A stretch of DNA of 64,000 nt from Dickeya undicola (lineage in GTDB: Bacteria; Pseudomonadota; Gammaproteobacteria; Enterobacterales; Enterobacteriaceae). The DNA is taken from NCBI RefSeq assembly GCF_000784735.1, contig NZ_JSYG01000017.1:124001-188000 (forward strand). The letters are read 5' to 3'. Shown piece by piece: positions 29,275 through 37,537 of this stretch. Positions within the stretch are counted from its first letter, which is position 1; every line of letters starts with the position of its first letter. The position numbers and the translations under genes were made by a program. A model generated the notes under the pieces. That model saw only the letters and a program-made list of their open reading frames with translations. It was not told the DNA's origin and did no database searches.

Positions 29275-30453
29275 ATGGCAGTGAAATACATGGCATTACT
29301 TACTCAGGTGGGAATAGCAAAACTGGCGAATGCCACTGCGCAGGGAAAAACGCTGAATATCACCCAGATGGGGGTTGGTGATGGAAGTGGAAATCCGACA
29401 ATGCCTGATCCTGCCCAGACTGCATTGATTAATGAAAAGCGTCGTGCCCCGCTGAATTCTCTGAGTGTTGATCCGGCTAATCCCAACCAGATCATTGCCG
29501 AACAGGTTATTCCGGAAAATGAAGGTGGGTTCTGGTTGCGTGAAATCGGTTTGTATGATGTGGATGGTGATTTAATTGCGGTAGCCAACTGCCCGGAAAC
29601 GTACAAGCCACAGTTGCAGGAAGGCTCCGGTCGCATACAGACCGTGCGTATGATTTTAGTTGTCAGTAACACTAGCGCCGTTACCCTGAAAATAGACCCG
29701 GCGGTTGTGTTGGCTACCCGCAAGTATGTTGATGATAACGCGGTTGAGGTTAAAAATTATGCCAATACGCTGATGACCAGCCATATTGCTGATACTAATC
29801 CGCACAAGCAGTATGCGCCGATTGCCAGCCCGGTATTTACCGGTAACCCTGCCGCACCGACCGCGGCGGCGGGAACCAATACGATGCAACTTGCCACCAC
29901 CGCGTTTGTTGCAGGCGCTATTGATTTGCAGTCGAGTAAAACGGACAGCAGCATCAAACTAAAACTGGATATTAACGACATTGTTGGTATTCCGTTGCCG
30001 TGGCCGCAAGCTACAGCGCCAGCAGGTTGGCTCAAATGTAATGGTCAGACGTTTGATAAAAATTTGTACCCACGGTTGGCGCAGGTTTATCCATCTGGCG
30101 TGCTGCCGGATTTGCGTGGTGAGTTTATTCGTGGTTGGGATGATGGGCGTGGGGTTGATAACTCAAGAACCTTGCTGTCATTACAGACTGATGCCATCCG
30201 AAATATCGTAGGTCAAACAGGTCTTATTCTGACTTCAAGGATTACAGTCGGGGCTGGGGCTATAACTGAATTAAGTCGAAACTATTATCCAGTTTATAAC
30301 GGTACACCTATAGGTAGCGTTAATGACAATGGAAGTACGGAAACTGTATATCGTGAAATGGTTGCCGCCTTTGATGCATCTAAAGTTGTACCTACTGCCA
30401 GTGAAAACCGCCCCCGAAATATCGCCTTTAACTACATCGTTAGAGCCGCGTGA
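29275..30453 (+). CDS. Phage tail fibre protein 2 (tail-collar type)
   Basis: A 392-residue fibre with the shared N-terminal attachment domain (MAVKYMALLTQVGIAKLANA), a hinge (NPHKQYAPI, ATTAFVAGAI) and a phage tail-collar domain (PAGWLKCNGQTFDK...LRGEFIRGWDDGRG, about residues 250-310). The variable tip of about 70 residues is followed by the conserved end ENRPRNIAFNYIVRAA. ATGGAGGAACA precedes the ATG. No assembly gene follows it directly; a hairpin at 30531 does. Confidence 0.87.
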   Translation: MAVKYMALLTQVGIAKLANATAQGKTLNITQMGVGDGSGNPTMPDPAQTALINEKRRAPLNSLSVDPANPNQIIAEQVIPENEGGFWLREIGLYDVDGDLIAVANCPETYKPQLQEGSGRIQTVRMILVVSNTSAVTLKIDPAVVLATRKYVDDNAVEVKNYANTLMTSHIADTNPHKQYAPIASPVFTGNPAAPTAAAGTNTMQLATTAFVAGAIDLQSSKTDSSIKLKLDINDIVGIPLPWPQATAPAGWLKCNGQTFDKNLYPRLAQVYPSGVLPDLRGEFIRGWDDGRGVDNSRTLLSLQTDAIRNIVGQTGLILTSRITVGAGAITELSRNYYPVYNGTPIGSVNDNGSTETVYREMVAAFDASKVVPTASENRPRNIAFNYIVRAA

Positions 30454-30530
30454 AATCTATAAATATGGTGCACTACCATTGACGTTTACCGGTCATCATA
30501 TCGATAAAGCATAAAAATATATTGAGTCTA

Positions 30531-30572
30531 CCTGGAATAACACTTTTCTGTTATTCCGGGTGGATTGTTTTA
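30531..30572 (+). terminator. Hairpin terminator after fibre gene 2
   Basis: A 12-bp stem CCTGGAATAACA / TGTTATTCCGGG with a six-base loop, followed by TGGATTGTTTTATT. Its core GGAATAAC/GTTATTCC recurs in the hairpin at 32445. Confidence 0.75.
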
Positions 30573-30659
30573 TTCATAAATAATGATGTTTTTTGCTCGT
30601 CAATATATCTACCCGGTTGCTGTCGATTCATCAATTTCTGACCAACTATTAATCGGCGT

Positions 30660-30670
30660 TGTTGTGTCAT
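30660..30670 (+). repeat. Fibre-leader motif, copy 3
   Basis: TGTTGTGTCAT, one base different from copies 1 and 2; about 143 bp before fibre gene 3. The flanking gap 30454-30813 holds no gene. Confidence 0.65.
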
Positions 30671-30813
30671 CACGGCCACAACGGCATACACGGGTAATAT
30701 TATTGTTACGTCTAGATAATGGTTGTGAGAAAGCTGAGCGAACACATGGTGCTGGTATGACGACAATATTTTTTTGCTGACGCTATTTTTAACCAATATA
30801 GACGAGGGGAATG

Positions 30814-31812
30814 ATGGGAACTAAATACTTTACGCTGCTCACCCGTATCGGTGAGACTAAATTGGCCGAGGCCATCTCAACAGGAAAACCATTAGAAATC
30901 GCTCAAATGGGAGTGGGGGATGACGGTGGGGTGTTACAGACACCGGACCCGATGCAGACCAAACTCGTCAATGAAAAGCGCCGGGCGGTGATTAATTCAT
31001 TGAGTGTTGATCCGGCTAATCCCAACCAGATCATTGCCGAACAGGTTATTCCGGAAAATGAAGGTGGGTTCTGGCTGCGTGAAATCGGTTTGTATGACGC
31101 GGCCGGTAACCTGATTGCGGTAGCGAACTGCCCGGAAACCTATAAACCAGAGTTGAAAGAAGGCTCCGGCCGGGTACAGACCGTGCGCATGATTCTGATT
31201 GTTAGCCGTACCGATGCGGTAACGCTGACGTTTGACCCGACGGTAGCACTGGCAACCAGGCGCTATGCTGACACACTGTTGTCCGGGCATCTTGCCGATA
31301 CCAACCCTCATTCACAGTATTTGTTGATCAGTGAATTTGTCGGCATTCCACAGCCGTGGCCGCAAGCGACCGCCCCGGCGGGCTGGCTGAAATGTAACGG
31401 CCAGGCGTTTGATAAAAGCGTTTATCCCCGACTGGCGCAGGTCTACCCGTCAGGTGTGCTGCCGGATTTGCGTGGCGAATTTATTCGTGGCTGGGATGAT
31501 GGGAGAGGGGCTGACAATGCGCGAGAGCTGCTTTCATTGCAAGGCGACGCAATCAGGAACCTCATAGGTGAGCAGTCGCTTGTTGTAGCGTATAACGGTA
31601 AATCTAACGGGGTATTTTACAACAATGGTAAAAACTCTAACGAAGGCGTGTATGAAGACAATTCGAACATTGTGAATGCCCCCCCAGTTGGAAGTGCATC
31701 CGCATCTTCACAGGGTGAGAGGATTTACTTCGACGCCTCGCGCGTTGTACCAACGGCTAACGAAAACCGTCCACGCAACATCGCCTTTAACTACATCGTG
31801 AGGGCGGCGTAA
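30814..31812 (+). CDS. Phage tail fibre protein 3 (tail-collar type)
   Basis: A 332-residue fibre, shorter than its paralogues because the repeat hinge is missing: the attachment domain (MGTKYFTLLTRIGETKLAEA) runs via NPHSQYLL straight into the collar domain (PAGWLKCNGQAFDK). A variable tip with Asn/Gly/Ser-rich sequence precedes the conserved end ENRPRNIAFNYIVRAA. Of two adjacent ATG codons I take the second (30814), which has better spacing to GAGGGG and matches the paralogues. The stop overlaps the start of the assembly gene by one base. Confidence 0.87.
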   Translation: MGTKYFTLLTRIGETKLAEAISTGKPLEIAQMGVGDDGGVLQTPDPMQTKLVNEKRRAVINSLSVDPANPNQIIAEQVIPENEGGFWLREIGLYDAAGNLIAVANCPETYKPELKEGSGRVQTVRMILIVSRTDAVTLTFDPTVALATRRYADTLLSGHLADTNPHSQYLLISEFVGIPQPWPQATAPAGWLKCNGQAFDKSVYPRLAQVYPSGVLPDLRGEFIRGWDDGRGADNARELLSLQGDAIRNLIGEQSLVVAYNGKSNGVFYNNGKNSNEGVYEDNSNIVNAPPVGSASASSQGERIYFDASRVVPTANENRPRNIAFNYIVRAA

Positions 31813-32432
31813 TGACGATATCGACGCAGGACGTGCGCGCAGTGCTGGCGGCAGACGGGCTGGCTACTCAGGCAGGCTGGTTGCGGGTGTACCACGTGGA
31901 TGTGCTCACCCGTGAGTATGATGGTTACAGCGAGGAATACCTGATGCCGGGGACCGGTATTCCCGCCCACAGCTATGCCGATGAACCGCCACAGTCAGAA
32001 TCGGAAGGGCACGCGCTACGCCGTTCGTCCGATGGTCTGCACTGGGAATGGGTGCCGGATTGGCGCGGGCAGACCGCTTACGACACGAAAACCCGTCAAT
32101 CACAGGTGGTGGGTGATCTGGGGCCGTTACCCACCAATTGGACCCTGTTGCCACCTGCCAGCGAGTTTGACCGCTGGGATGGGTCACAATGGGTCACGGA
32201 TTCGGCGGCACATCAGGCCAGTCTGGTGCAGGCAGCCCGACGGGAGTGTGATGTGCGTCGTCAGACGGCGCATGACCGTATCCGCGAGCTGACCTATGCG
32301 CAGGAACTGGAGATGGCTACCGAGCAGGAAACCCAGTCGCTCAAAGACTGGAAAACCTATCTGGTGCAATTAAGTCGGGTCGACCTGGCTTATGCGCCTG
32401 GCATCGACTGGCCGACCCCACCATCACTCTGA
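31812..32432 (+). CDS. Tail fibre assembly (chaperone) protein, Tfa/gpG type
   Basis: A 206-residue tail-fibre assembly protein of the P2 gpG / Mu Tfa class. The middle part resembles gpG (WRGQTAYDTKTRQSQVVGDL, then LGPLPTNWTLLPP) and the C-terminal part shows the charged helix and PGIDWPTPP ending. Such chaperones fold the distal fibre and remain specific for it. It is coupled to fibre gene 3 (TAATG overlap). A very strong terminator follows. Confidence 0.88.
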   Translation: MTISTQDVRAVLAADGLATQAGWLRVYHVDVLTREYDGYSEEYLMPGTGIPAHSYADEPPQSESEGHALRRSSDGLHWEWVPDWRGQTAYDTKTRQSQVVGDLGPLPTNWTLLPPASEFDRWDGSQWVTDSAAHQASLVQAARRECDVRRQTAHDRIRELTYAQELEMATEQETQSLKDWKTYLVQLSRVDLAYAPGIDWPTPPSL

Positions 32433-32444
32433 TGAGACTCGATA

Positions 32445-32491
32445 CCCGTTCGGAATAACCTCGGCAGGTTATTCCGAACGGGTTGTTTTCA
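32445..32491 (+). terminator. Long hairpin terminator after the Tfa gene
   Basis: A perfect 17-bp stem from CCCGTTCGGAATAACCT to its inverse complement, loop CGGC, followed by TTGTTTTC. The gap 32492-32736 contains leader motif copy 4 and no gene. Confidence 0.9.
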
Positions 32492-32574
32492 TTGGTCTAC
32501 TCGGGACCGGTTGTTGCGATACCTTCCCCCACGCCTTAGCGATTCCTCCCCTGACAACGGTGATTCAGTAACCT

Positions 32575-32585
32575 TGTTGTGCCAT
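32575..32585 (+). repeat. Fibre-leader motif, copy 4
   Basis: TGTTGTGCCAT, 151 bp before fibre gene 4. The downstream ATCAGCATAATGGTTGT segment is also similar to copies 1 and 3. Confidence 0.65.
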
Positions 32586-32736
32586 TACCACCACGCCCGT
32601 ATGAACGGGCGATTTGATGGGCTATCAGCATAATGGTTGTCAGGCGGCAGACAGGACGATGAGTACTTGCCGTGCTCTGATTTTGCCCCGTTGTTGCCGG
32701 ACCTTTTCCTTTACCTTCATGCTGATGAGAGATCTA

Positions 32737-33948
32737 ATGGGGACTAAATATTTCACCTTACTCACCCAGGTGGGTGAGAAAAAACTGGCGGCGGCGATAG
32801 CCGCAGGAAAACCACTGGAGCTGGTGCAAATGGGCGTGGGGGATGGCAACGGTGTGCTCCCTACCCCAGATTCGGTTCAGACCAGACTGGTGAATGAAAG
32901 ACGGCGCGGGGTTATCAATTCGCTAACCGTTGACCCGAACAACCCCAGCCAAATGATTGCCGAGCAGGTGATCCCGGAAAATGAAGGGGGATTCTGGCTG
33001 CGTGAAATCGGTCTGTACGACGTGGATGGTGACTTGATTGCGCTCGGTAACTGCCCGGAAACCTATAAACCGGAACTGAAGGAAGGATCGGGCCGGGTGC
33101 AGACGGTGCGCATGATCCTGATTGTCAGCCATACCGATGCGATAACGCTGAAGTTTGACCCGACGGTGGCGCTGGCGACACGGCGCTATGCCGATACCTT
33201 GCTGGCTGATCATGTCGCTGCTGTTAACCCGCATAAGCAGTATGCCCCGATTGAAAGCCCGACATTTACCGGTACACCTGCGGCACCGACCGCCGTAGCA
33301 GGAACGAGTACGACACAACTGGCAACCACGGCGTTTGTTGCTGATGCTGTTGCTCACGCGGTTGGCCTGCTATCCGATAAAACCGACAGCAACTTCAAAC
33401 TCAAACTGGATATTAATGACATCGTGGGTATCCCCCAGCCCTGGGCACAAGCCACCGCTCCGGCTGGCTGGCTCAAATGTAACGGTCAGGCGTTTGATAA
33501 AAGCCTGTATCCACGGTTGGCGCAGGTTTATCCGTCGGGGGTTCTGCCAGATCTGCGCGGCGAATTTATTCGTGGCTGGGATGATGGGCGTGGGGTAGAT
33601 GGTGTCTCAGACAGGCAACTATTGTCGCGTGAGCCAGCGACACTAGTGTGTACTGCGATCGGTCCCGATGCGTTACATCAAGTGGTTATAGAAGGCTCGG
33701 TATCAAACAGTGCAACAATTGCAGATTTTAACGCTGGATTGGGTGCTGATTTTGTCAGCGACACAGATTATGCGAGCACGCTTCGCGGCGTATCTGCATC
33801 ATCAGCCGATCTGTCTTACATAGGCAACTCGGCGGGAGTGAGGTCTGGGGTGTCGATGAATAGGCCTCTAAACTCAAATAATAGTGCCATTTTTGGGGGC
33901 ATGCGCCCCCGTAATATCGCTTTTAACTACATCGTAAGGGCCGCATGA
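32737..33948 (+). CDS. Phage tail fibre protein 4 (tail-collar type)
   Basis: A 403-residue fibre with the attachment domain (MGTKYFTLLTQVGEKKLAAA), hinge (NPHKQYAPI, ATTAFVADAV), tail-collar domain (PAGWLKCNGQAFDK...GWDDGRG) and a variable tip different from fibres 2 and 3, ending RPRNIAFNYIVRAA. I start it at 32737 by alignment; 41 upstream in-frame codons are not conserved. The stop TGA overlaps the ATG of a short assembly-gene remnant. Confidence 0.86.
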   Translation: MGTKYFTLLTQVGEKKLAAAIAAGKPLELVQMGVGDGNGVLPTPDSVQTRLVNERRRGVINSLTVDPNNPSQMIAEQVIPENEGGFWLREIGLYDVDGDLIALGNCPETYKPELKEGSGRVQTVRMILIVSHTDAITLKFDPTVALATRRYADTLLADHVAAVNPHKQYAPIESPTFTGTPAAPTAVAGTSTTQLATTAFVADAVAHAVGLLSDKTDSNFKLKLDINDIVGIPQPWAQATAPAGWLKCNGQAFDKSLYPRLAQVYPSGVLPDLRGEFIRGWDDGRGVDGVSDRQLLSREPATLVCTAIGPDALHQVVIEGSVSNSATIADFNAGLGADFVSDTDYASTLRGVSASSADLSYIGNSAGVRSGVSMNRPLNSNNSAIFGGMRPRNIAFNYIVRAA

Positions 33949-34007
33949 CGATGTCTATACAGAAAAGGCGTAACTTCAGGGCAGAAAAACCGAATCCCCG
34001 TCGTTAA
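33945..34007 (+). pseudogene. Remnant of a tail fibre assembly (tfa) gene
   Basis: An ATG overlapping the fibre 4 stop opens a 20-codon frame beginning MTMSIQ, which corresponds to MTISTQ at the start of the intact assembly gene at 31812. The frame then departs and stops. The layout (stop/start overlap) is the same as for fibre 3, so this looks like a truncated copy. Confidence 0.6.
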
Positions 34008-34013
34008 GACGTA

Positions 34014-34493
34014 TCAACTGGCCGACTCCCCCCGCGGCGTAACCGGAAACGCGTTGCCCGGCCACAGCATCTCCACTAACTGCTCCGGGTAGAAGGTATC
34101 CGGCGTGGCGAGCAGTTCATCGCGGCTCCACCAGTGGTGGTCCCGCATCACTTTCTGTTCATGCGCTGTCCATGCGTCAGTGTGGATGGCGCTGTCGGTG
34201 ACGCGAATGACAAAAAAACGCTCATCGGCTATCACGGTGTCGCCGTTGGGCATCGCCATGCTAAAACGTTGGGTGGCGATGCAGGGGCCGGGGTCTTGAC
34301 GGCGGATGCCGGTTTCTTCCCACAGTTCCCGCAGCGCCGCTTGCTCAAAGCTTTCTCCGCTTTCTACTGCCCCGCCCGGCGTGGCCCAATAACGCTTCCC
34401 GGCAAGGGCATCACGCGTATGGTGAAACAAGAATAACAACACCCGCTGTTCAGGATTGAGGATCAGCAGGCGTGAGGCAGGTCGGCGTTTCAT
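34014..34493 (-). CDS. Nudix hydrolase
   Basis: A 159-residue Nudix-family pyrophosphohydrolase. The Nudix box G-x5-E-x7-RE-U-x-EE-x-G-U is complete (GGAVESGESFEQAALREL, then WEETGI, about residues 38-61). The start at 34493 (MKRRPASRLL) has AGGAAA upstream. It lies between the fibre cluster and an XRE regulator, a place where E. coli has no gene. The substrate (nucleoside diphosphate derivative) is not predictable. Confidence 0.85.
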   Translation of the reverse strand: MKRRPASRLLILNPEQRVLLFLFHHTRDALAGKRYWATPGGAVESGESFEQAALRELWEETGIRRQDPGPCIATQRFSMAMPNGDTVIADERFFVIRVTDSAIHTDAWTAHEQKVMRDHHWWSRDELLATPDTFYPEQLVEMLWPGNAFPVTPRGESAS

Positions 34494-34695
34494 TCGTTTT
34501 CCTGGCGTATATCTGGTCGCCAGTATTCTCCTCGTCATCGGAAATGATGTCCATGTCGGCAGGCAAAATCCGCATGACAGCGCGGTTGCTGGGGGATGTC
34601 GGGCAACTGTCGGGTTGCTGTCCGGTTACTGTCGTGGTGTATTGCAGGAGGCTGGCGCAGGCTGTTAGCGAGGTTTAATTCAACAGGAGTACATC

Positions 34696-35166
34696 ATGAA
34701 CACGATCAAATCACAGCGCCTCGCCCGCGCCTGGTCCCAGGAACAACTGGCTGAACTGTCTGCGTTGAGCGTCAGAACCATCCAGCGGATCGAAAATGGG
34801 GAACGCGCCAGTCTGGAAACGCTTAGCGCCATTGCCGCCGCGTTTGGCGTTAACGTGACGGTGCTGATGGAGGAAGACAGCGAGCAGGCGGTGAGCGGCG
34901 AATCGCTGGCGCAGCGTATTGAGCAGGCCAGAACGCAGGTCGGGCAGGAGAGCCGTTTCTGGCGTAGCCTGCTGCTGTTTGTGCCGGTGAATGCGCTGCT
35001 GTTTGCCATCAATCTGTTGGTCAACCCGCAAACGCACTGGTTCTTGTGGCCGTTGCTGATTTGGGGCGCGGTACTGGCGTTGCGGGCCATGCGGGTTTTC
35101 TGGCTGCGCGATCGCTGGTCACGCTGGGAACAGGAACGGTTGCAGAAATTTCTGCGCAAACCATAA
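34696..35166 (+). CDS. XRE-family regulator with C-terminal two-segment membrane domain
   Basis: A 156-residue protein. Residues 5-60 are a Cro/CI-type helix-turn-helix (SQEQLAELSALSVRTIQRIE). A linker to about 90 is followed by two hydrophobic segments (about 94-113 and 118-134) and a basic amphipathic end (RDRWSRWEQERLQKFLRK), the so-called 2TM domain. Such proteins may be membrane-tethered regulators. CAGGAG precedes the ATG. Target genes are unknown; the divergent Nudix gene is a candidate. Confidence 0.83.
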   Translation: MNTIKSQRLARAWSQEQLAELSALSVRTIQRIENGERASLETLSAIAAAFGVNVTVLMEEDSEQAVSGESLAQRIEQARTQVGQESRFWRSLLLFVPVNALLFAINLLVNPQTHWFLWPLLIWGAVLALRAMRVFWLRDRWSRWEQERLQKFLRKP

Positions 35167-35295
35167 GCCGGTCCTTATTGCACACCGTGCCTGGGCCAGA
35201 AAACCGGAACTTATCGGGAAACCGGAAATAAAGTGTCACGGTTTTCCAGCGTCAGAATTCGGTATACTGGCTCCCTCACTTGAATGGAATGGTGT

Positions 35296-36198
35296 ATGAA
35301 TTCTCATTACGCACGCCTGGTAACGACAGCCGCTTTTCTGGCTACCGCCACGGCATTATCTCTGTTTGGCATGAAAGTGTACGCCTGGTGGTACACGGGG
35401 TCAGTCAGTTTGCTGGCGTCGTTGGTCGACTCGCTGGTGGATATCGCGGCCTCGCTGGTCAATCTGCTGGTAGTGCGTTACTCACTGCAACCGGCCGATA
35501 CGGAACATACGTTCGGGCATGGCAAAGCCGAGTCGCTGGCCGCGCTGGCGCAAAGCATGTTCATTTCCGGGTCGGCGCTGTTTCTATTGTTGACCGGCGC
35601 GCAGCATCTGATCACCCCGCAGCCGCTGAAAGGGCCGGAGCTGGGGATGTGGATTACCATTATTGCGTTGGTGGTGACGGGGGTGCTGGTGGCATTCCAG
35701 CGCTGGGTGATCCGCAAAACCCATAGTCAGGCGGTGCGGGCGGATATGCTGCATTATCAGTCGGACGTGCTGATGAATGGCGCGATTTTGCTGTCGCTGG
35801 TGTTGAGCTGGAAAGGCGTTAATTGGGCCGATGCCGTGTTCGCGCTGGGGATCGGCGTCTATATTTTAGGCAGTGCGTTGCGAATGGCGTATGAGGCAAT
35901 TCAGGTGTTGCTGGACCGGGCCTTGCCGGACGAGGAGCGACTGGAAATCATCAATATCGTGTCCTCATGGCCGGGCGTCAGCGGCGCGCACCAGTTGCGG
36001 ACCCGCCGTTCAGGCCCGACGCGTTTTATCCAACTGCATCTCGAAATGGCGGATAACTTGCCGCTGGTGGAATCACATCAGATTGCAGATGATCTGGAGC
36101 AGGCATTGCTCAAGCGTTTCCCCGGTTCTGACGTTATTATTCATCAGGATCCCGTCTCGGTAGTGCCGCAGGAACAGCGTGGTCGTTGGGTGCTTTAG
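35296..36198 (+). CDS. fieF: Cation diffusion facilitator FieF (YiiP)
   Basis: A 300-residue, six-segment inner-membrane antiporter exporting Zn(II)/Fe(II) against protons. Metal-site residues are visible: DSLVD in segment 2 and HYQSD in segment 5, plus the C-terminal cytoplasmic metal-binding domain with [14 protein letters not shown] start it at 35296 (MNSHYARLV) by alignment with E. coli. Next to pfkA as in E. coli, although the fibre block separates it from cpxP here. Confidence 0.95.
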   Translation: MNSHYARLVTTAAFLATATALSLFGMKVYAWWYTGSVSLLASLVDSLVDIAASLVNLLVVRYSLQPADTEHTFGHGKAESLAALAQSMFISGSALFLLLTGAQHLITPQPLKGPELGMWITIIALVVTGVLVAFQRWVIRKTHSQAVRADMLHYQSDVLMNGAILLSLVLSWKGVNWADAVFALGIGVYILGSALRMAYEAIQVLLDRALPDEERLEIINIVSSWPGVSGAHQLRTRRSGPTRFIQLHLEMADNLPLVESHQIADDLEQALLKRFPGSDVIIHQDPVSVVPQEQRGRWVL

Positions 36199-36328
36199 GT
36201 CCATTGCAATACGATTGCGGCGTTACGTCTTTCCGGGCGAGTGAAAAGGGCGGGAGCACACCGCCGATATCATAACGTGTTGTAAAAATGTGATACGCGG
36301 TAGATTTTTATGGGGCATTCGGCCTGAC

Positions 36329-36342
36329 CTGAATCAATTCAG
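36329..36342 (+). promoter_or_regulatory. Cra (FruR) operator of pfkA
   Basis: CTGAATCAATTCAG is a near-perfect match to the Cra palindrome GCTGAAWCGWTTCAGC. A -10-like TATACT lies at 36357-36362, so the operator overlaps the -35 region, fitting Cra repression of pfkA known from E. coli. Confidence 0.8.
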
Positions 36343-36452
36343 CTAGGTGTATTTGTTATACTATGTTGATAAACGGTCAGGCTCTGTCCTATGACCCTTA
36401 AGATTAAGATAGAAGAATCTGCGAATTTACATCTACAAACCCAGAGGTTGTC

Positions 36453-37415
36453 ATGATTAAAAAAATCGGAGTACTGACGAGCGGTGGCGATGCGCCGGGC
36501 ATGAATGCGGCCATTCGTGGCGTGGTGCGGGCAGGGTTAGCGGAAGGCCTGGATGTATACGGCATCTATGATGGTTATCTGGGTTTGTACGAAGACCGCA
36601 TGGTGCAGTTGGACCGCTATAGCGTGTCGGATGTGATCAACCGCGGCGGCACGTTCCTCGGGTCTGCCCGTTTTCCGGCGTTCCGTGAAGAAGCGGTGCG
36701 TCAGGTTTGCGTAGAAAACATGAAAAGACGCGGCCTGGACGCGCTGGTAGTAATCGGCGGCGACGGTTCCTACATGGGGGCTAAACGCCTGACGGAAATG
36801 GGTTTCCCCTGCATCGGTTTACCGGGCACCATCGATAACGATGTGGCAGGCACCGACTACACCATCGGTTACTTCACCGCGCTGGAAACCGTGGTCGAAG
36901 CGATTGACCGCCTGCGTGATACCTCGTCTTCGCATCAGCGTATCTCCATCGTGGAAGTGATGGGACGTCACTGTGGCGACCTGACGCTGGCGGCGGCGAT
37001 TGCCGGGGGATGTGAATTTATCGTGCTGCCGGAAGTCGACTTCAAAAAAGAAGACCTGGTAGAAGAGATCAAAGCCGGTATCGCCAAAGGGAAGAAGCAC
37101 GCCATCGTCGCGATTACCGAACTGGTGTGCGATGTGGATGAGCTGGCGCACTATATCGAGCAGGAAACCGAACGTGAAACCCGCGCCACCGTACTGGGCC
37201 ACATTCAGCGTGGCGGCTCACCGGTGGCCTACGACCGTATCCTCGCCTCCCGCATGGGCGCGTACTCTATCGAACTGCTGCAACAGGGCTACGGCGGCCG
37301 TTGCGTCGGGATCCAGAATGAAAAATTGGTTCACCATGATATTATTGACGCCATTGAGAACATGAAGCGTCCGTTCAAAGGCGACTGGCTGAACACCGCC
37401 AAGAAGCTATTCTGA
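36453..37415 (+). CDS. pfkA: 6-phosphofructokinase I
   Basis: A 320-residue ATP-dependent phosphofructokinase, the committed step of glycolysis. The ATP site [14 protein letters not shown] and GGDGSYMG, and the catalytic [12 protein letters not shown] (Asp near residue 127) are intact; length equals E. coli PfkA. CAGAGGTTGTC precedes the ATG. A Cra operator lies in the upstream region and a terminator follows. Confidence 0.98.
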   Translation: MIKKIGVLTSGGDAPGMNAAIRGVVRAGLAEGLDVYGIYDGYLGLYEDRMVQLDRYSVSDVINRGGTFLGSARFPAFREEAVRQVCVENMKRRGLDALVVIGGDGSYMGAKRLTEMGFPCIGLPGTIDNDVAGTDYTIGYFTALETVVEAIDRLRDTSSSHQRISIVEVMGRHCGDLTLAAAIAGGCEFIVLPEVDFKKEDLVEEIKAGIAKGKKHAIVAITELVCDVDELAHYIEQETERETRATVLGHIQRGGSPVAYDRILASRMGAYSIELLQQGYGGRCVGIQNEKLVHHDIIDAIENMKRPFKGDWLNTAKKLF

Positions 37416-37447
37416 TGTATGCCCGGTGACAACTGGGCCGAAAAAGC

Positions 37448-37480
37448 AAATCCCGCTCTTTAGGCGGGATTTCTTATTAC
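37448..37480 (+). terminator. Terminator of pfkA
   Basis: Stem AAATCCCGC / GCGGGATTT, loop TCTTTAG, then CTTATT. Confidence 0.9.
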
Positions 37481-37537
37481 CACGCCGCTGGCGGCGCGGG
37501 CAATGAGCACCTATACAGAAATTATTGAGGTTTTCGC

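Noticed and set aside
30450-30514. Assembly-gene remnant after fibre 2
   Set aside because: A short frame ending GALPLTFTGHHIDKA follows the stop codon, but I could not relate it convincingly to the assembly proteins in this window.
26875-34013. Complete prophage or site-specific DNA inversion switch for the fibres
   Set aside because: All fibre genes have the same orientation, no invertase or integrase gene is present, and I could not find att-like direct repeats or inverted crossover sites flanking the block.
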